This document shows, piece after piece, positions 1 through 6,920 of a DNA stretch of 8,957 nucleotides. Made by a program: the position numbers and the translations under genes. How positions within the stretch are numbered: the first letter of the stretch is position 1; each line of letters opens with the position of its first letter. The notes beneath the pieces are model-generated. The model was not told the origin of the DNA. It saw only the letters and a list, made by a program, of their open reading frames with translations, and did no database searches. The stretch is from Sideroxydans lithotrophicus. GTDB lineage: Bacteria > Pseudomonadota > Gammaproteobacteria > Burkholderiales > Sulfuriferulaceae. The DNA lies in assembly GCA_022736605.1 (NCBI GenBank), contig DZDB01000080.1, forward strand, positions 1 to 8,957. The letters run 5' to 3'.

Positions 1-860
1 CTGACATCCGTCCAGCATTATTCTGCGGGCTGCTATCCGCGACGCTACTACTGGTTACGGCACCCCCAGCACACGCCGACACCCCACCCGCGCCCGCGCT
101 GCTGCTCGCCAAAGTTGCCAGCAATAATCTCGACCCGGCGCCCTACTGGGTCAGCGAAAAGCTCGACGGCGTGCGTGCGCTGTGGGACGGCAGGCAATTG
201 CGCTTTCGCAGCGGCAATCCGGTGCCTGCACCGGCCTGGTTCATCGCCGGGCTGCCGCCGCAGGCGCTCGACGGCGAGCTGTGGATTGCGCGCAATCGCT
301 TCGAGCAGGTGTCCGGCATCGTGCGCCGCCAGCAACCGGTCGATGCCGACTGGCGCCAGGTGCGCTACATGATTTTCGAGTTACCCGACGCACCCGGCCC
401 GTTCACCGCGCGCATCGCGCAGATACACGCCATCGTCAGTGCTGCAAATGTGCCCTGGCTGCGTGTGGTCGAGCAGTTTCGGGTCGCCAATCATGGCGCG
501 CTGATGCAGCGGATGAATGCCGTGGTGCAGGCAGGTGGCGAAGGCCTGATGCTGCATCTGGCCGACGCGCCTTACCTCACCGGCCGGCAGGATGTGCTGC
601 TCAAACTGAAACCGTGGCAGGACGCCGAAGCGGTCGTAGTCGGCTACACCGCCGGCAGCGGCAAATACCACGGCCTGACCGGCGCACTGGAAGTACAGAT
701 GCCCGATGGCAAACGCTTCCTGATTGGCTCGGGTCTGACCGATGCCATGCGCCGCAACCCGCCCGCCATCGGCAGCCTCATCACCTATCGCTATCAGGCG
801 CTGACGCAGGACGGCGTGCCGCGCTTTGCACGCTATCTGCGTTTGCGGGAGGATTACTGA
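1..860 (+). CDS. ligE: ATP-dependent DNA ligase, periplasmic LigE type (5' end outside window)
   Basis: Seals nicks in duplex DNA through a lysyl-AMP intermediate. The readable frame begins at base 3 and gives 285 residues; the start codon is probably just outside the window. The first ~25 visible residues are hydrophobic and end in PPAHAD, a likely signal peptide, so the enzyme should act in the periplasm. Motif I is SEKLDGVRA (catalytic Lys codon at 159-161). Further adenylation-domain motifs are ELWIARNRF, YMIFELPD (motif III), EGLMLH (motif IV) and LLKLKPW (motif V). An OB fold follows (VVGYTAGSGKYHG to FARYLRLR). The compact nucleotidyltransferase plus OB layout without added domains fits the LigE family, which is known as a secreted enzyme in proteobacteria and has been linked to extracellular DNA or DNA uptake. 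The stop overlaps the end of the convergent lipoprotein gene by 7 bases. Family confidence is high; the biological role is inferred. Confidence 0.93.
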   Translation, partial: DIRPALFCGLLSATLLLVTAPPAHADTPPAPALLLAKVASNNLDPAPYWVSEKLDGVRALWDGRQLRFRSGNPVPAPAWFIAGLPPQALDGELWIARNRFEQVSGIVRRQQPVDADWRQVRYMIFELPDAPGPFTARIAQIHAIVSAANVPWLRVVEQFRVANHGALMQRMNAVVQAGGEGLMLHLADAPYLTGRQDVLLKLKPWQDAEAVVVGYTAGSGKYHGLTGALEVQMPDGKRFLIGSGLTDAMRRNPPAIGSLITYRYQALTQDGVPRFARYLRLREDY

Positions 861-1348
861 GTCGCGGATTCATGCACGAGTTGCACCCACCCACCTGCAT
901 CGGGTTCTCGCTTTAGGATCGCATCCTGATGGGTAAGACAACGGGGCTTAAGTTTTAAAAAATCGCCTTTGTTTCTGGGGTGTTCTGTATAGGCAATTAC
1001 GGCATTATCTTTAATGAATACAAGCAGGTTGATTCCATCATTACTGCCAATCGAACTTTTGCTCAGCGCATCCCATTTAAAGCCAAGCGTCTTTTCAACA
1101 GTCTCGTTCATCGCGTATGGCCCGATGACGCACATGCGCTCCCACCCGACCGGCCCTAGCTTGCTGAAGTCGATAGGTTCATCGCCAGTTGAATCGAACT
1201 GTCTCGTAATTGAGTCGCTGACCTCCTGATTTGCATCCTTATTTACGTCAGAACAGCCAGCAAAAGCCATCGCCAAAAGCAGGCTGTACAGAACCTTCTT
1301 CCTCATAAACGGGGTAGCTGTCACAGCTTCCGCATGTGGATTACGCAT
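854..1348 (-). CDS. Uncharacterised lipoprotein
   Basis: A 164-residue protein of no family I recognise. A hydrophobic stretch, MRKKVLYSLLLAMAFAGC, ends in a lipobox (AFAGC), so it is predicted to be lipid-anchored; the mature part is about 130 residues, polar, with two further cysteines (in ERMCVIG and KPRCLTH). Two starts are possible. The outer ATG at 1348 has a perfect AAGGAG six bases upstream but adds 14 residues before the classic MRKK n-region. The inner ATG at 1306 gives a textbook lipoprotein signal but has no ribosome binding site. I chose 1348 because of the binding site. The gene follows the toxin gene on the same strand after 28 bases and may be co-transcribed with it. Its base composition is clearly more A/T-rich than ligE or the right-hand operon, a hint of separate acquisition. 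Confidence 0.75.
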   Translation of the reverse strand: MRNPHAEAVTATPFMRKKVLYSLLLAMAFAGCSDVNKDANQEVSDSITRQFDSTGDEPIDFSKLGPVGWERMCVIGPYAMNETVEKTLGFKWDALSKSSIGSNDGINLLVFIKDNAVIAYTEHPRNKGDFLKLKPRCLTHQDAILKREPDAGGWVQLVHESATQ

Positions 1349-1354
1349 TACATT

Positions 1355-1360
1355 CTCCTT
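1355..1360 (-). promoter_or_regulatory. Ribosome binding site deciding the lipoprotein start
   Basis: The minus strand reads AAGGAG followed by AATGTA and then ATG at 1348. This is a full Shine-Dalgarno match at ideal spacing, located in the 28-base gap between the toxin stop and the lipoprotein gene. It favours the outer start over the ATG at 1306, whose upstream bases are pyrimidine-rich. Confidence 0.7.
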
Positions 1361-1376
1361 ACAGCAGACAGCACAC

Positions 1377-1883
1377 TCAACCCGCCAAGCCTCTCAAATC
1401 CTTAATCAGCAGGTAATGGTGATAGGCATCTGTCGGGCTGGGATCAAAATCGAAATGTTCGTAGAAGCGCCGGGCAGTATCGTCCTTGGCGTGGACGATC
1501 ACGGCACGTATGCCTGCGATATCCGCAGCTTGAAGGGTTCTGGCGAGAGCGTCATGCAACAGTGCTGCACCCAGCCCATTGCCCTTGACTGCGTTATCAA
1601 CCGCCAGCCTGGCCAGCAGCATCACAGGGACGGGATGGCGCGCCAACCCTTTGACGACGCGTGGCGGCGCTTCCTCGTGCGCCACGGCGCCAACCGCCAA
1701 GCTGTAATAGCCGATAACACTTGCGTCGCGGGTTGCCACATAGGTTTGCGCGCTACCAGACAACAGGTTAGTCAGCGCAAAGCGCGCGATATAGCGGTTG
1801 AGCGCTGCGTCGCCGCAGTCGAAAGACGCGACGCTGTGGGTACGGTCTAGCTTTTGAATATCCCAATAGCGTTTCGCTGGCAC
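1377..1883 (-). CDS. GNAT acetyltransferase toxin of a type II toxin-antitoxin pair (TacT/AtaT-like)
   Basis: A 168-residue GNAT protein. Characterised relatives (TacT, AtaT, ItaT) acetylate the amino group of charged tRNAs and stop translation. Visible hallmarks are the N-terminal SFDCGDAALNRYI (residues ~20-32), the strand GYYSLAVGAV (58-67), the acetyl-CoA pyrophosphate-binding segment RLAVDNAVKGNGLGAALL (92-109), and HAKDDTARRFYEHFDF (131-146), in which Tyr141 aligns with the usual catalytic tyrosine. Length and motif order match the family. The start is GTG, five bases after the antitoxin stop, with no clear Shine-Dalgarno sequence. The start codon lies in the 3' arm of a small hairpin, so translation probably depends on ribosomes finishing the antitoxin. 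A housekeeping GNAT is unlikely given the adjacent DUF1778 partner. The tRNA target cannot be told from sequence. Confidence 0.9.
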   Translation of the reverse strand: MPAKRYWDIQKLDRTHSVASFDCGDAALNRYIARFALTNLLSGSAQTYVATRDASVIGYYSLAVGAVAHEEAPPRVVKGLARHPVPVMLLARLAVDNAVKGNGLGAALLHDALARTLQAADIAGIRAVIVHAKDDTARRFYEHFDFDPSPTDAYHHYLLIKDLRGLAG

Positions 1884-1900
1884 GGGTTTTACTGACCCGT
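1882..1900 (-). promoter_or_regulatory. Hairpin over antitoxin stop and toxin start
   Basis: In the minus-strand mRNA, ACGGGT (1900-1895) pairs with ACCCGT (1887-1882) around a seven-base loop that contains the antitoxin TAA. The 3' arm includes the first two bases of the toxin GTG. Ribosomes terminating on the antitoxin would melt the stem and free the toxin start. The stem is only six pairs, so coupling is an inference. Confidence 0.4.
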
Positions 1901-2152
1901 TTTCATCAGACGGGCAAGGCGTGGCCGGGCGCGGAGCGGCGCATCCAGCGCTGTCTGGAATTCTGCCCAGCGGGTGTCATCCAGGATGAACAGGCGCCGA
2001 TCGGCCAGCGTCTCGGCAGCAGAAGCCAAGCCGCTATCAAGCAGAAATTCGCTGACGGTCTTGTCTTGCGCCTGCGCAGCCGCCTGGATCATCTGCTTGG
2101 CAGCCGCCGAAATGCGCAAATCGACGCGTTGGGTTTTAGAGGAAGCAAGCAT
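1889..2152 (-). CDS. DUF1778 ribbon-helix-helix antitoxin (TacA-like)
   Basis: An 87-residue antitoxin, the usual partner of GNAT toxins. The ribbon-helix-helix DNA-binding part is the strand RVDLRIS (residues 9-15) followed by helices around 17-30 and 33-50, including KTVSEFLLDSGLASAAE, a typical DUF1778 sequence. The C-terminal tail FILDDTRWAEFQTALDAP (55-72) is the conserved segment that, in known complexes, wraps the toxin and blocks acetyl-CoA binding. The ATG at 2152 is preceded by AAAGGTG at good spacing. The gene sits upstream of the toxin, five bases apart, as expected for autoregulated pairs in which the antitoxin-toxin complex binds its own promoter. Confidence 0.92.
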   Translation of the reverse strand: MLASSKTQRVDLRISAAAKQMIQAAAQAQDKTVSEFLLDSGLASAAETLADRRLFILDDTRWAEFQTALDAPLRARPRLARLMKTGQ

Positions 2153-2181
2153 GATGGCACCTTTGGAATAGCCTGAACAGC

Positions 2182-2210
2182 AGTATAGTGTGTGTTCGAT
2201 GTCAGTACAA
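2182..2210 (-). promoter_or_regulatory. Sigma-70-type promoter of the toxin-antitoxin operon
   Basis: On the minus strand the -10 is TATACT (2187-2182, five of six consensus bases). A 17-base spacer upstream leads to a weak -35, TTGTAC (2210-2205). The predicted transcript starts near 2175, leaving a short leader before the binding site AAAGGTG (2164-2158). On the plus strand CAGTAT (2181-2186) and CAGTAC (2203-2208) repeat 22 bases apart, about two helical turns, and overlap both promoter boxes. They are candidate half-sites for the ribbon-helix-helix repressor. Confidence 0.55.
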
Positions 2211-2273
2211 TACAGCGTTAAACTATTCGCTTTGACCCAGTCGGCTCAAATCAGCCCATCACCCCCATCGTCA

Positions 2274-2290
2274 TTGGGGATATCCCCCAA
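2274..2290. promoter_or_regulatory. GC-rich inverted repeat, candidate activator-binding site
   Basis: TTGGGG-ATATC-CCCCAA forms a dyad with six-base arms. A run of five C (2262-2266) just upstream provides a second possible partner for the G tract. There is no T-run, so it is not a terminator. It is centred about 97 bases before the start expected from the sigma-54 element at 2353, a normal distance for an enhancer-binding protein site. I do not recognise the half-site as belonging to a named regulator. Confidence 0.4.
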
Positions 2291-2319
2291 ATCGCTTGCC
2301 GCGCTTTCTCGCTCTAAAT

Positions 2320-2332
2320 TATTAACTTATTA
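2320..2332 (+). promoter_or_regulatory. IHF-like site in A/T-rich tract
   Basis: TATTAACTTATTA fits the IHF consensus WATCAANNNNTTR with a single mismatch (C to T). It lies in a strongly A/T-rich stretch (2315-2337), itself unusual in this GC-rich window, between the inverted repeat at 2274 and the sigma-54 element. That is where IHF bends DNA in many sigma-54 promoters. A short degenerate motif in A/T-rich DNA is weak evidence on its own. Confidence 0.35.
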
Positions 2333-2340
2333 ATTTCATG

Positions 2341-2352
2341 TACTTGCAAGTA
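2341..2352. repeat. 12-bp perfect palindrome TACTTGCAAGTA
   Basis: A perfect 12-base palindrome directly abuts the 5' edge of the -24 element of the putative sigma-54 promoter. It could be an operator or chance. Its position, about 27-38 bases before the expected transcript start, would let a bound protein compete with sigma-54 holoenzyme. Confidence 0.35.
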
Positions 2353-2368
2353 TGGCACGCTTGCTGCT
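2353..2368 (+). promoter_or_regulatory. Sigma-54 (RpoN) -24/-12 promoter
   Basis: TGGCACGCTTGCTGCT matches TGGCACGNNNNTTGCW at 11 of 12 defined positions (first T of TTGC is C). The invariant GG (2354-2355) and GC (2366-2367) have the required ten-base spacing. Transcription would start near 2379, giving a ~50-base leader before the ATG at 2430. An IHF-like site and an inverted repeat lie upstream in the usual order. No sigma-54 activator gene is in the window, so the inducing signal is unknown. Confidence 0.6.
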
Positions 2369-2429
2369 CATAGCAAGACAAGCCGCCGCTATACCCGCAA
2401 CGAACGGCGCTACGACGAGGAGACCCATC

Positions 2430-2570
2430 ATGAATATCGGCACATACACCACTTATCTGATCGTACTGGCCATCGCGTTTATCGGCCTGGTGGCCTGGGT
2501 GTTCAACAAGAAGCGCAAGTCCCGCTGGGAGCACGACGGCGAAATTCCGTTTGAAGAAGACAAAAGCTGA
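2430..2570 (+). CDS. CcoQ/FixQ-like small membrane protein (cbb3 oxidase component family)
   Basis: A 46-residue single-helix membrane protein. Residues ~8-25 (TYLIVLAIAFIGLVAWVF) form the membrane segment, followed by a basic NKKRKSRW and an acidic end, EIPFEEDKS. This helix, Lys/Arg cluster and LPFEED-like tail is the pattern of CcoQ, which in characterised species stabilises cytochrome cbb3 oxidase. The start at 2430 has GAGGAG seven bases upstream; an in-frame ATG at 2352 lies in the sigma-54 element and is rejected. No ccoN, ccoO or ccoP gene is nearby, so it is an orphan copy that may assist an oxidase encoded elsewhere or serve another membrane complex. It is followed by a PRC-barrel gene after 52 bases. 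Family resemblance is good but the peptide is short. Confidence 0.7.
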   Translation: MNIGTYTTYLIVLAIAFIGLVAWVFNKKRKSRWEHDGEIPFEEDKS

Positions 2571-2573
2571 AAC

Positions 2574-2587
2574 GGGTCGCACGACCC
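2574..2587 (+). other. Small intergenic hairpin
   Basis: GGGTCG-CA-CGACCC lies just after the CcoQ-like stop. It has no directly following T-run, so it is more likely an mRNA-stability element or chance than a terminator. It could lower expression of the PRC-barrel gene relative to the gene before it. Confidence 0.25.
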
Positions 2588-2622
2588 CGGAAAGCCATTT
2601 TATTTAGCTCAGGAGAAAACCC

Positions 2623-3021
2623 ATGAAAACCAATCTGATTGCAGCCGTGATTGTCGGCACCGTATTGTCCCTGTCCGCCATGGCCTATGCCGAACCGATG
2701 GCCGGTTATGAAACCGTCGGTGTCAGCGTCGCCGAATCGCAGGTCGCGGCAGCAGGCTGGAGTGCAGAAAGACAGATCTTGCATAAACCGGTCTACAACA
2801 GCGACCACAAAAAAATCGGCGTGATTACAGACATCATCATTTCACCGGAAAAATCGCTGTCTTACGCAGTGGTCGGAGTCGGCGGTTTCCTCGGCATGGA
2901 TCGCCACGACGTGCTGGTGCCGTTCAATCATTTCCGGTCGGAAAACGGCAAATACATGCTGCCGGGCGCGACCAAACCGATGCTGAAATCGCTGCCTGGT
3001 TTCAAATACGATCACAAATAA
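2623..3021 (+). CDS. Secreted PRC-barrel domain protein
   Basis: A 132-residue protein with a clear signal peptide (residues 1-23, ending AMAYA before EPMAG), so it is exported to the periplasm. Residues ~50-125 form a PRC-barrel: PVYNSDHKKIGVITDIII, SYAVVGVGGFLGMDRHDVLVP and a final strand near KYMLPGATK. PRC-barrels are small beta folds found in photosynthetic reaction-centre subunit H and the RNA-processing protein RimM; periplasmic single-domain members are common in proteobacteria, often stress-associated, and mostly without known function. The start has AGGAG seven bases upstream. The gene probably shares the sigma-54 promoter with the CcoQ-like gene and is closed by the terminator at 3034. 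The fold is confident; the role is unknown. Confidence 0.85.
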   Translation: MKTNLIAAVIVGTVLSLSAMAYAEPMAGYETVGVSVAESQVAAAGWSAERQILHKPVYNSDHKKIGVITDIIISPEKSLSYAVVGVGGFLGMDRHDVLVPFNHFRSENGKYMLPGATKPMLKSLPGFKYDHK

Positions 3022-3033
3022 GCTGCACCCTCC

Positions 3034-3061
3034 ACCGCGCAGCGGTCGCTGCGCGGTTTTT
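3034..3061 (+). terminator. Strong rho-independent terminator
   Basis: An 11-base-pair perfect stem (3034-3044 with 3047-3057, ACCGCGCAGCG / CGCTGCGCGGT) runs into a T-tract ending at 3061, starting 12 bases after the PRC-barrel stop. It closes the CcoQ-like/PRC unit and separates it from the operon beginning at 3079. With only 17 bases between the T-run and the next start codon, it may act as an attenuator for read-through. Confidence 0.88.
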
Positions 3062-3078
3062 ACATGCCGGGAGCCACC

Positions 3079-3453
3079 ATGTTGCCACGCCTGATGCGTT
3101 TTTTCAGTGTTGCCAGCCTGAGCCTGTTGCTGGCGGCGTGTGCCACGCTGCCAACACCGGCGCCGGTCAAGGTACCCGAAGTCATCCAGCTCAGCCGCGC
3201 CGGTACGCCACCCGCGCAGATCATCCAGAAAATGCGCGACGCCGGCATGGTGTATCGCCTGAACGCCAGCCAGATTGCGCGGCTGCAACGCGATGGCGTG
3301 AGCGATGCAGTGCTCAATTACATGCAGCACACCTATATTGAAGCGGTGCGGCGCGACCAGCGGCTGCGCGACTGGAACCGCTGGTGGCCGGATGCAGACG
3401 GCTACTTTTATGGCGGCTGCTATTACCAGTCCTGGCCGTACGGTTGCGATTAG
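3079..3453 (+). CDS. Small uncharacterised lipoprotein, first gene of glucan-oxidation operon
   Basis: A 124-residue protein starting MLPRLMRFFS, with a hydrophobic core and lipobox LLAAC (Cys21), so a predicted lipoprotein. The start at 3079 has GGGAG five bases upstream; an ATG at 3064 would place its binding site in the terminator stem. After a Pro-rich linker, residues ~33-82 contain two related helical units: VIQLSRAGTPPAQIIQKM, then LNASQIARLQRDGVSDAVLNYM. The pattern (helix, short loop with Gly, amphipathic helix) recalls small helical domains of proteobacterial lipoproteins of unknown function. The end is rich in Trp, Tyr and Gly with two cysteines (Cys114, Cys123). It is three bases from the next gene. 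I cannot assign a function; envelope sensing or anchoring is possible but unsupported. Confidence 0.8.
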   Translation: MLPRLMRFFSVASLSLLLAACATLPTPAPVKVPEVIQLSRAGTPPAQIIQKMRDAGMVYRLNASQIARLQRDGVSDAVLNYMQHTYIEAVRRDQRLRDWNRWWPDADGYFYGGCYYQSWPYGCD

Positions 3454-3456
3454 CGC

Positions 3457-3759
3457 ATGAGCCAGTTCAGCAACCTGTCGTCGCACATCCTGCAGGCGTC
3501 GGCGCAGATGGTCGGTGTCTGCATGGTCATCATCAGCATCGTCCGGCTGCTGCACCTGGGCAATACCGCCAGCCACGTGGTGGACCGGATACTGGGCGTC
3601 GACAATATCGTGTTTTTGCTGAGTGCAATCCTGTCGTACGCGTCGATGCGCTATAACCAGTTGACCGACCTGCTGGAAGGCCTGGCCGATACGCTGTTCA
3701 TGATGGGGCTGGTGTTCATGACGCTGGCCTCGGTGCTGTTGTCGTTTGAAATACTCTGA
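3457..3759 (+). CDS. Small three-helix membrane protein, unknown function
   Basis: A 100-residue protein with three hydrophobic segments, roughly residues 14-33 (ASAQMVGVCMVIISIVRLLH region), 48-65 (starting VDNIVFLLSAILSY) and 76-97 (starting LADTLFMMGLVFMTLASVLL). It has no signal peptide and no enzyme motif that I recognise. It starts three bases after the lipoprotein stop without a good ribosome binding site, which suggests translational coupling. It ends 13 bases before the glucoamylase gene. With the lipoprotein it may form a small envelope module. The reading frame, composition and packing support a real gene. Confidence 0.75.
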   Translation: MSQFSNLSSHILQASAQMVGVCMVIISIVRLLHLGNTASHVVDRILGVDNIVFLLSAILSYASMRYNQLTDLLEGLADTLFMMGLVFMTLASVLLSFEIL

Positions 3760-3772
3760 CCGGTAAAAAACC

Positions 3773-6132
<2,360 letters not shown>

Positions 6133-6139
<7 letters not shown>

Positions 6140-6918
6140 ATATCGATCTCACCGGCCGCCGCGCGCTGGTCACCGGTTCCAGTTCCGGATTGGGCAGCGC
6201 CATCGCGCTGGCAATGGCCGACGCCGGTGCCAGCGTTGCGATTCACTACCTCAAGGATCAACGCGCCGCCGACGATGTGGTGGCGCGCATCCGCCAGCGC
6301 GGCGGCACGGCGCAGGCGTTTCAGGCCGACGTGTCGGTGGTCAGCGAAGTGCAGCGCCTGTTCGACGAAGTCACGCTGGCGTTCGGCGGGCTGGATATTC
6401 TGGTCAACAACGCCGGCATGGACGGCGCAGCGGCGAACTGCGCCGACAGCGACCCGGCACAGTGGGCGCGGGTGCTGGCGGTGGATTTGCAGGCGCCGTA
6501 TAACTGCGCGCGGCTGGCGCTCAAACCCATGCTGGCGCAGCAGCGCGGCGTCATCATCAACATCACCTCGGTACACGAATTCATCCCCTGGTCGGGTTAC
6601 AGCGCCTACACCAGCGCCAAGGCCGGGCTGTCGATGTTCACCAAAACCCTGGCGCAGGAAGTCGCGGGCAGCGGCGTGCGCGTACTCGCCATCGCGCCCG
6701 GCGCGATCAAGACGCCGATCAACGCCAGCGTCTGGCAAGACCCCAAGGGGCTGGCCGATCTGGACGAAAAAATCGCCATGGGACGGCTCGGCGAACCGGA
6801 TGAAATCGGCCGCGTGGCGGCGTTCCTCGCCAGCGATCTGGCCAGCTACATCACCGGCACCAGCATCGCAGTCGACGGCGGCATGCTGATCTATCCCGAT
6901 TTTCGCCACGGCGGTTAA
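6133..6918 (+). CDS. Glucose 1-dehydrogenase-like short-chain dehydrogenase
   Basis: A 261-residue classical SDR that should oxidise beta-D-glucose to gluconolactone with NAD(P). Seen: cofactor motif TGSSSGLG (14-21), NNAG (92-95), catalytic Ser146, Tyr159 and Lys163 (TSVHEFIPW, SAYTSAK), then PGAIKTPINA and the C-terminal DGGMLIYPDF. The TSVHEFIPW, TPINA, GEPDEI and GGM-YP-F segments match Bacillus glucose 1-dehydrogenases closely, well beyond general SDR likeness. The active-site Asn of the usual N-S-Y-K tetrad appears as Asp118 (VLAVDLQ where the Bacillus enzyme has an NL). AGGAG lies seven bases before the ATG, inside the glucoamylase end, which overlaps by seven bases. Following a glucoamylase, it would use the glucose released there. 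Cofactor preference is not decidable; other sugars are possible. Confidence 0.85.
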
Positions 6919-6920
6919 TA

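Noticed and set aside
2231..2260. TTGACC as a sigma-70 -35 box for the CcoQ-like gene
   Set aside because: No acceptable -10 sequence lies 16-18 bases downstream.
2262..2290. C and G tracts as a rho-independent terminator
   Set aside because: No T-run follows on either strand and no gene ends close enough upstream.
2360..2377. Hairpin CTTGCT-GCTCAT-AGCAAG
   Set aside because: It overlaps the -12 element and lies before the predicted transcript start, so it would not be in the RNA; the six-base arms may be chance.
2352..2429. Upstream ATG at 2352 as the start of the CcoQ-like protein
   Set aside because: It lies in the sigma-54 element and upstream of the expected transcript start; GAGGAG before 2430 and the family length support the later start.
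3064..3078. ATG at 3064 as the start of the small lipoprotein
   Set aside because: Its ribosome binding region would be the terminator stem and T-run; GGGAG is correctly placed for 3079 and gives a better signal peptide.
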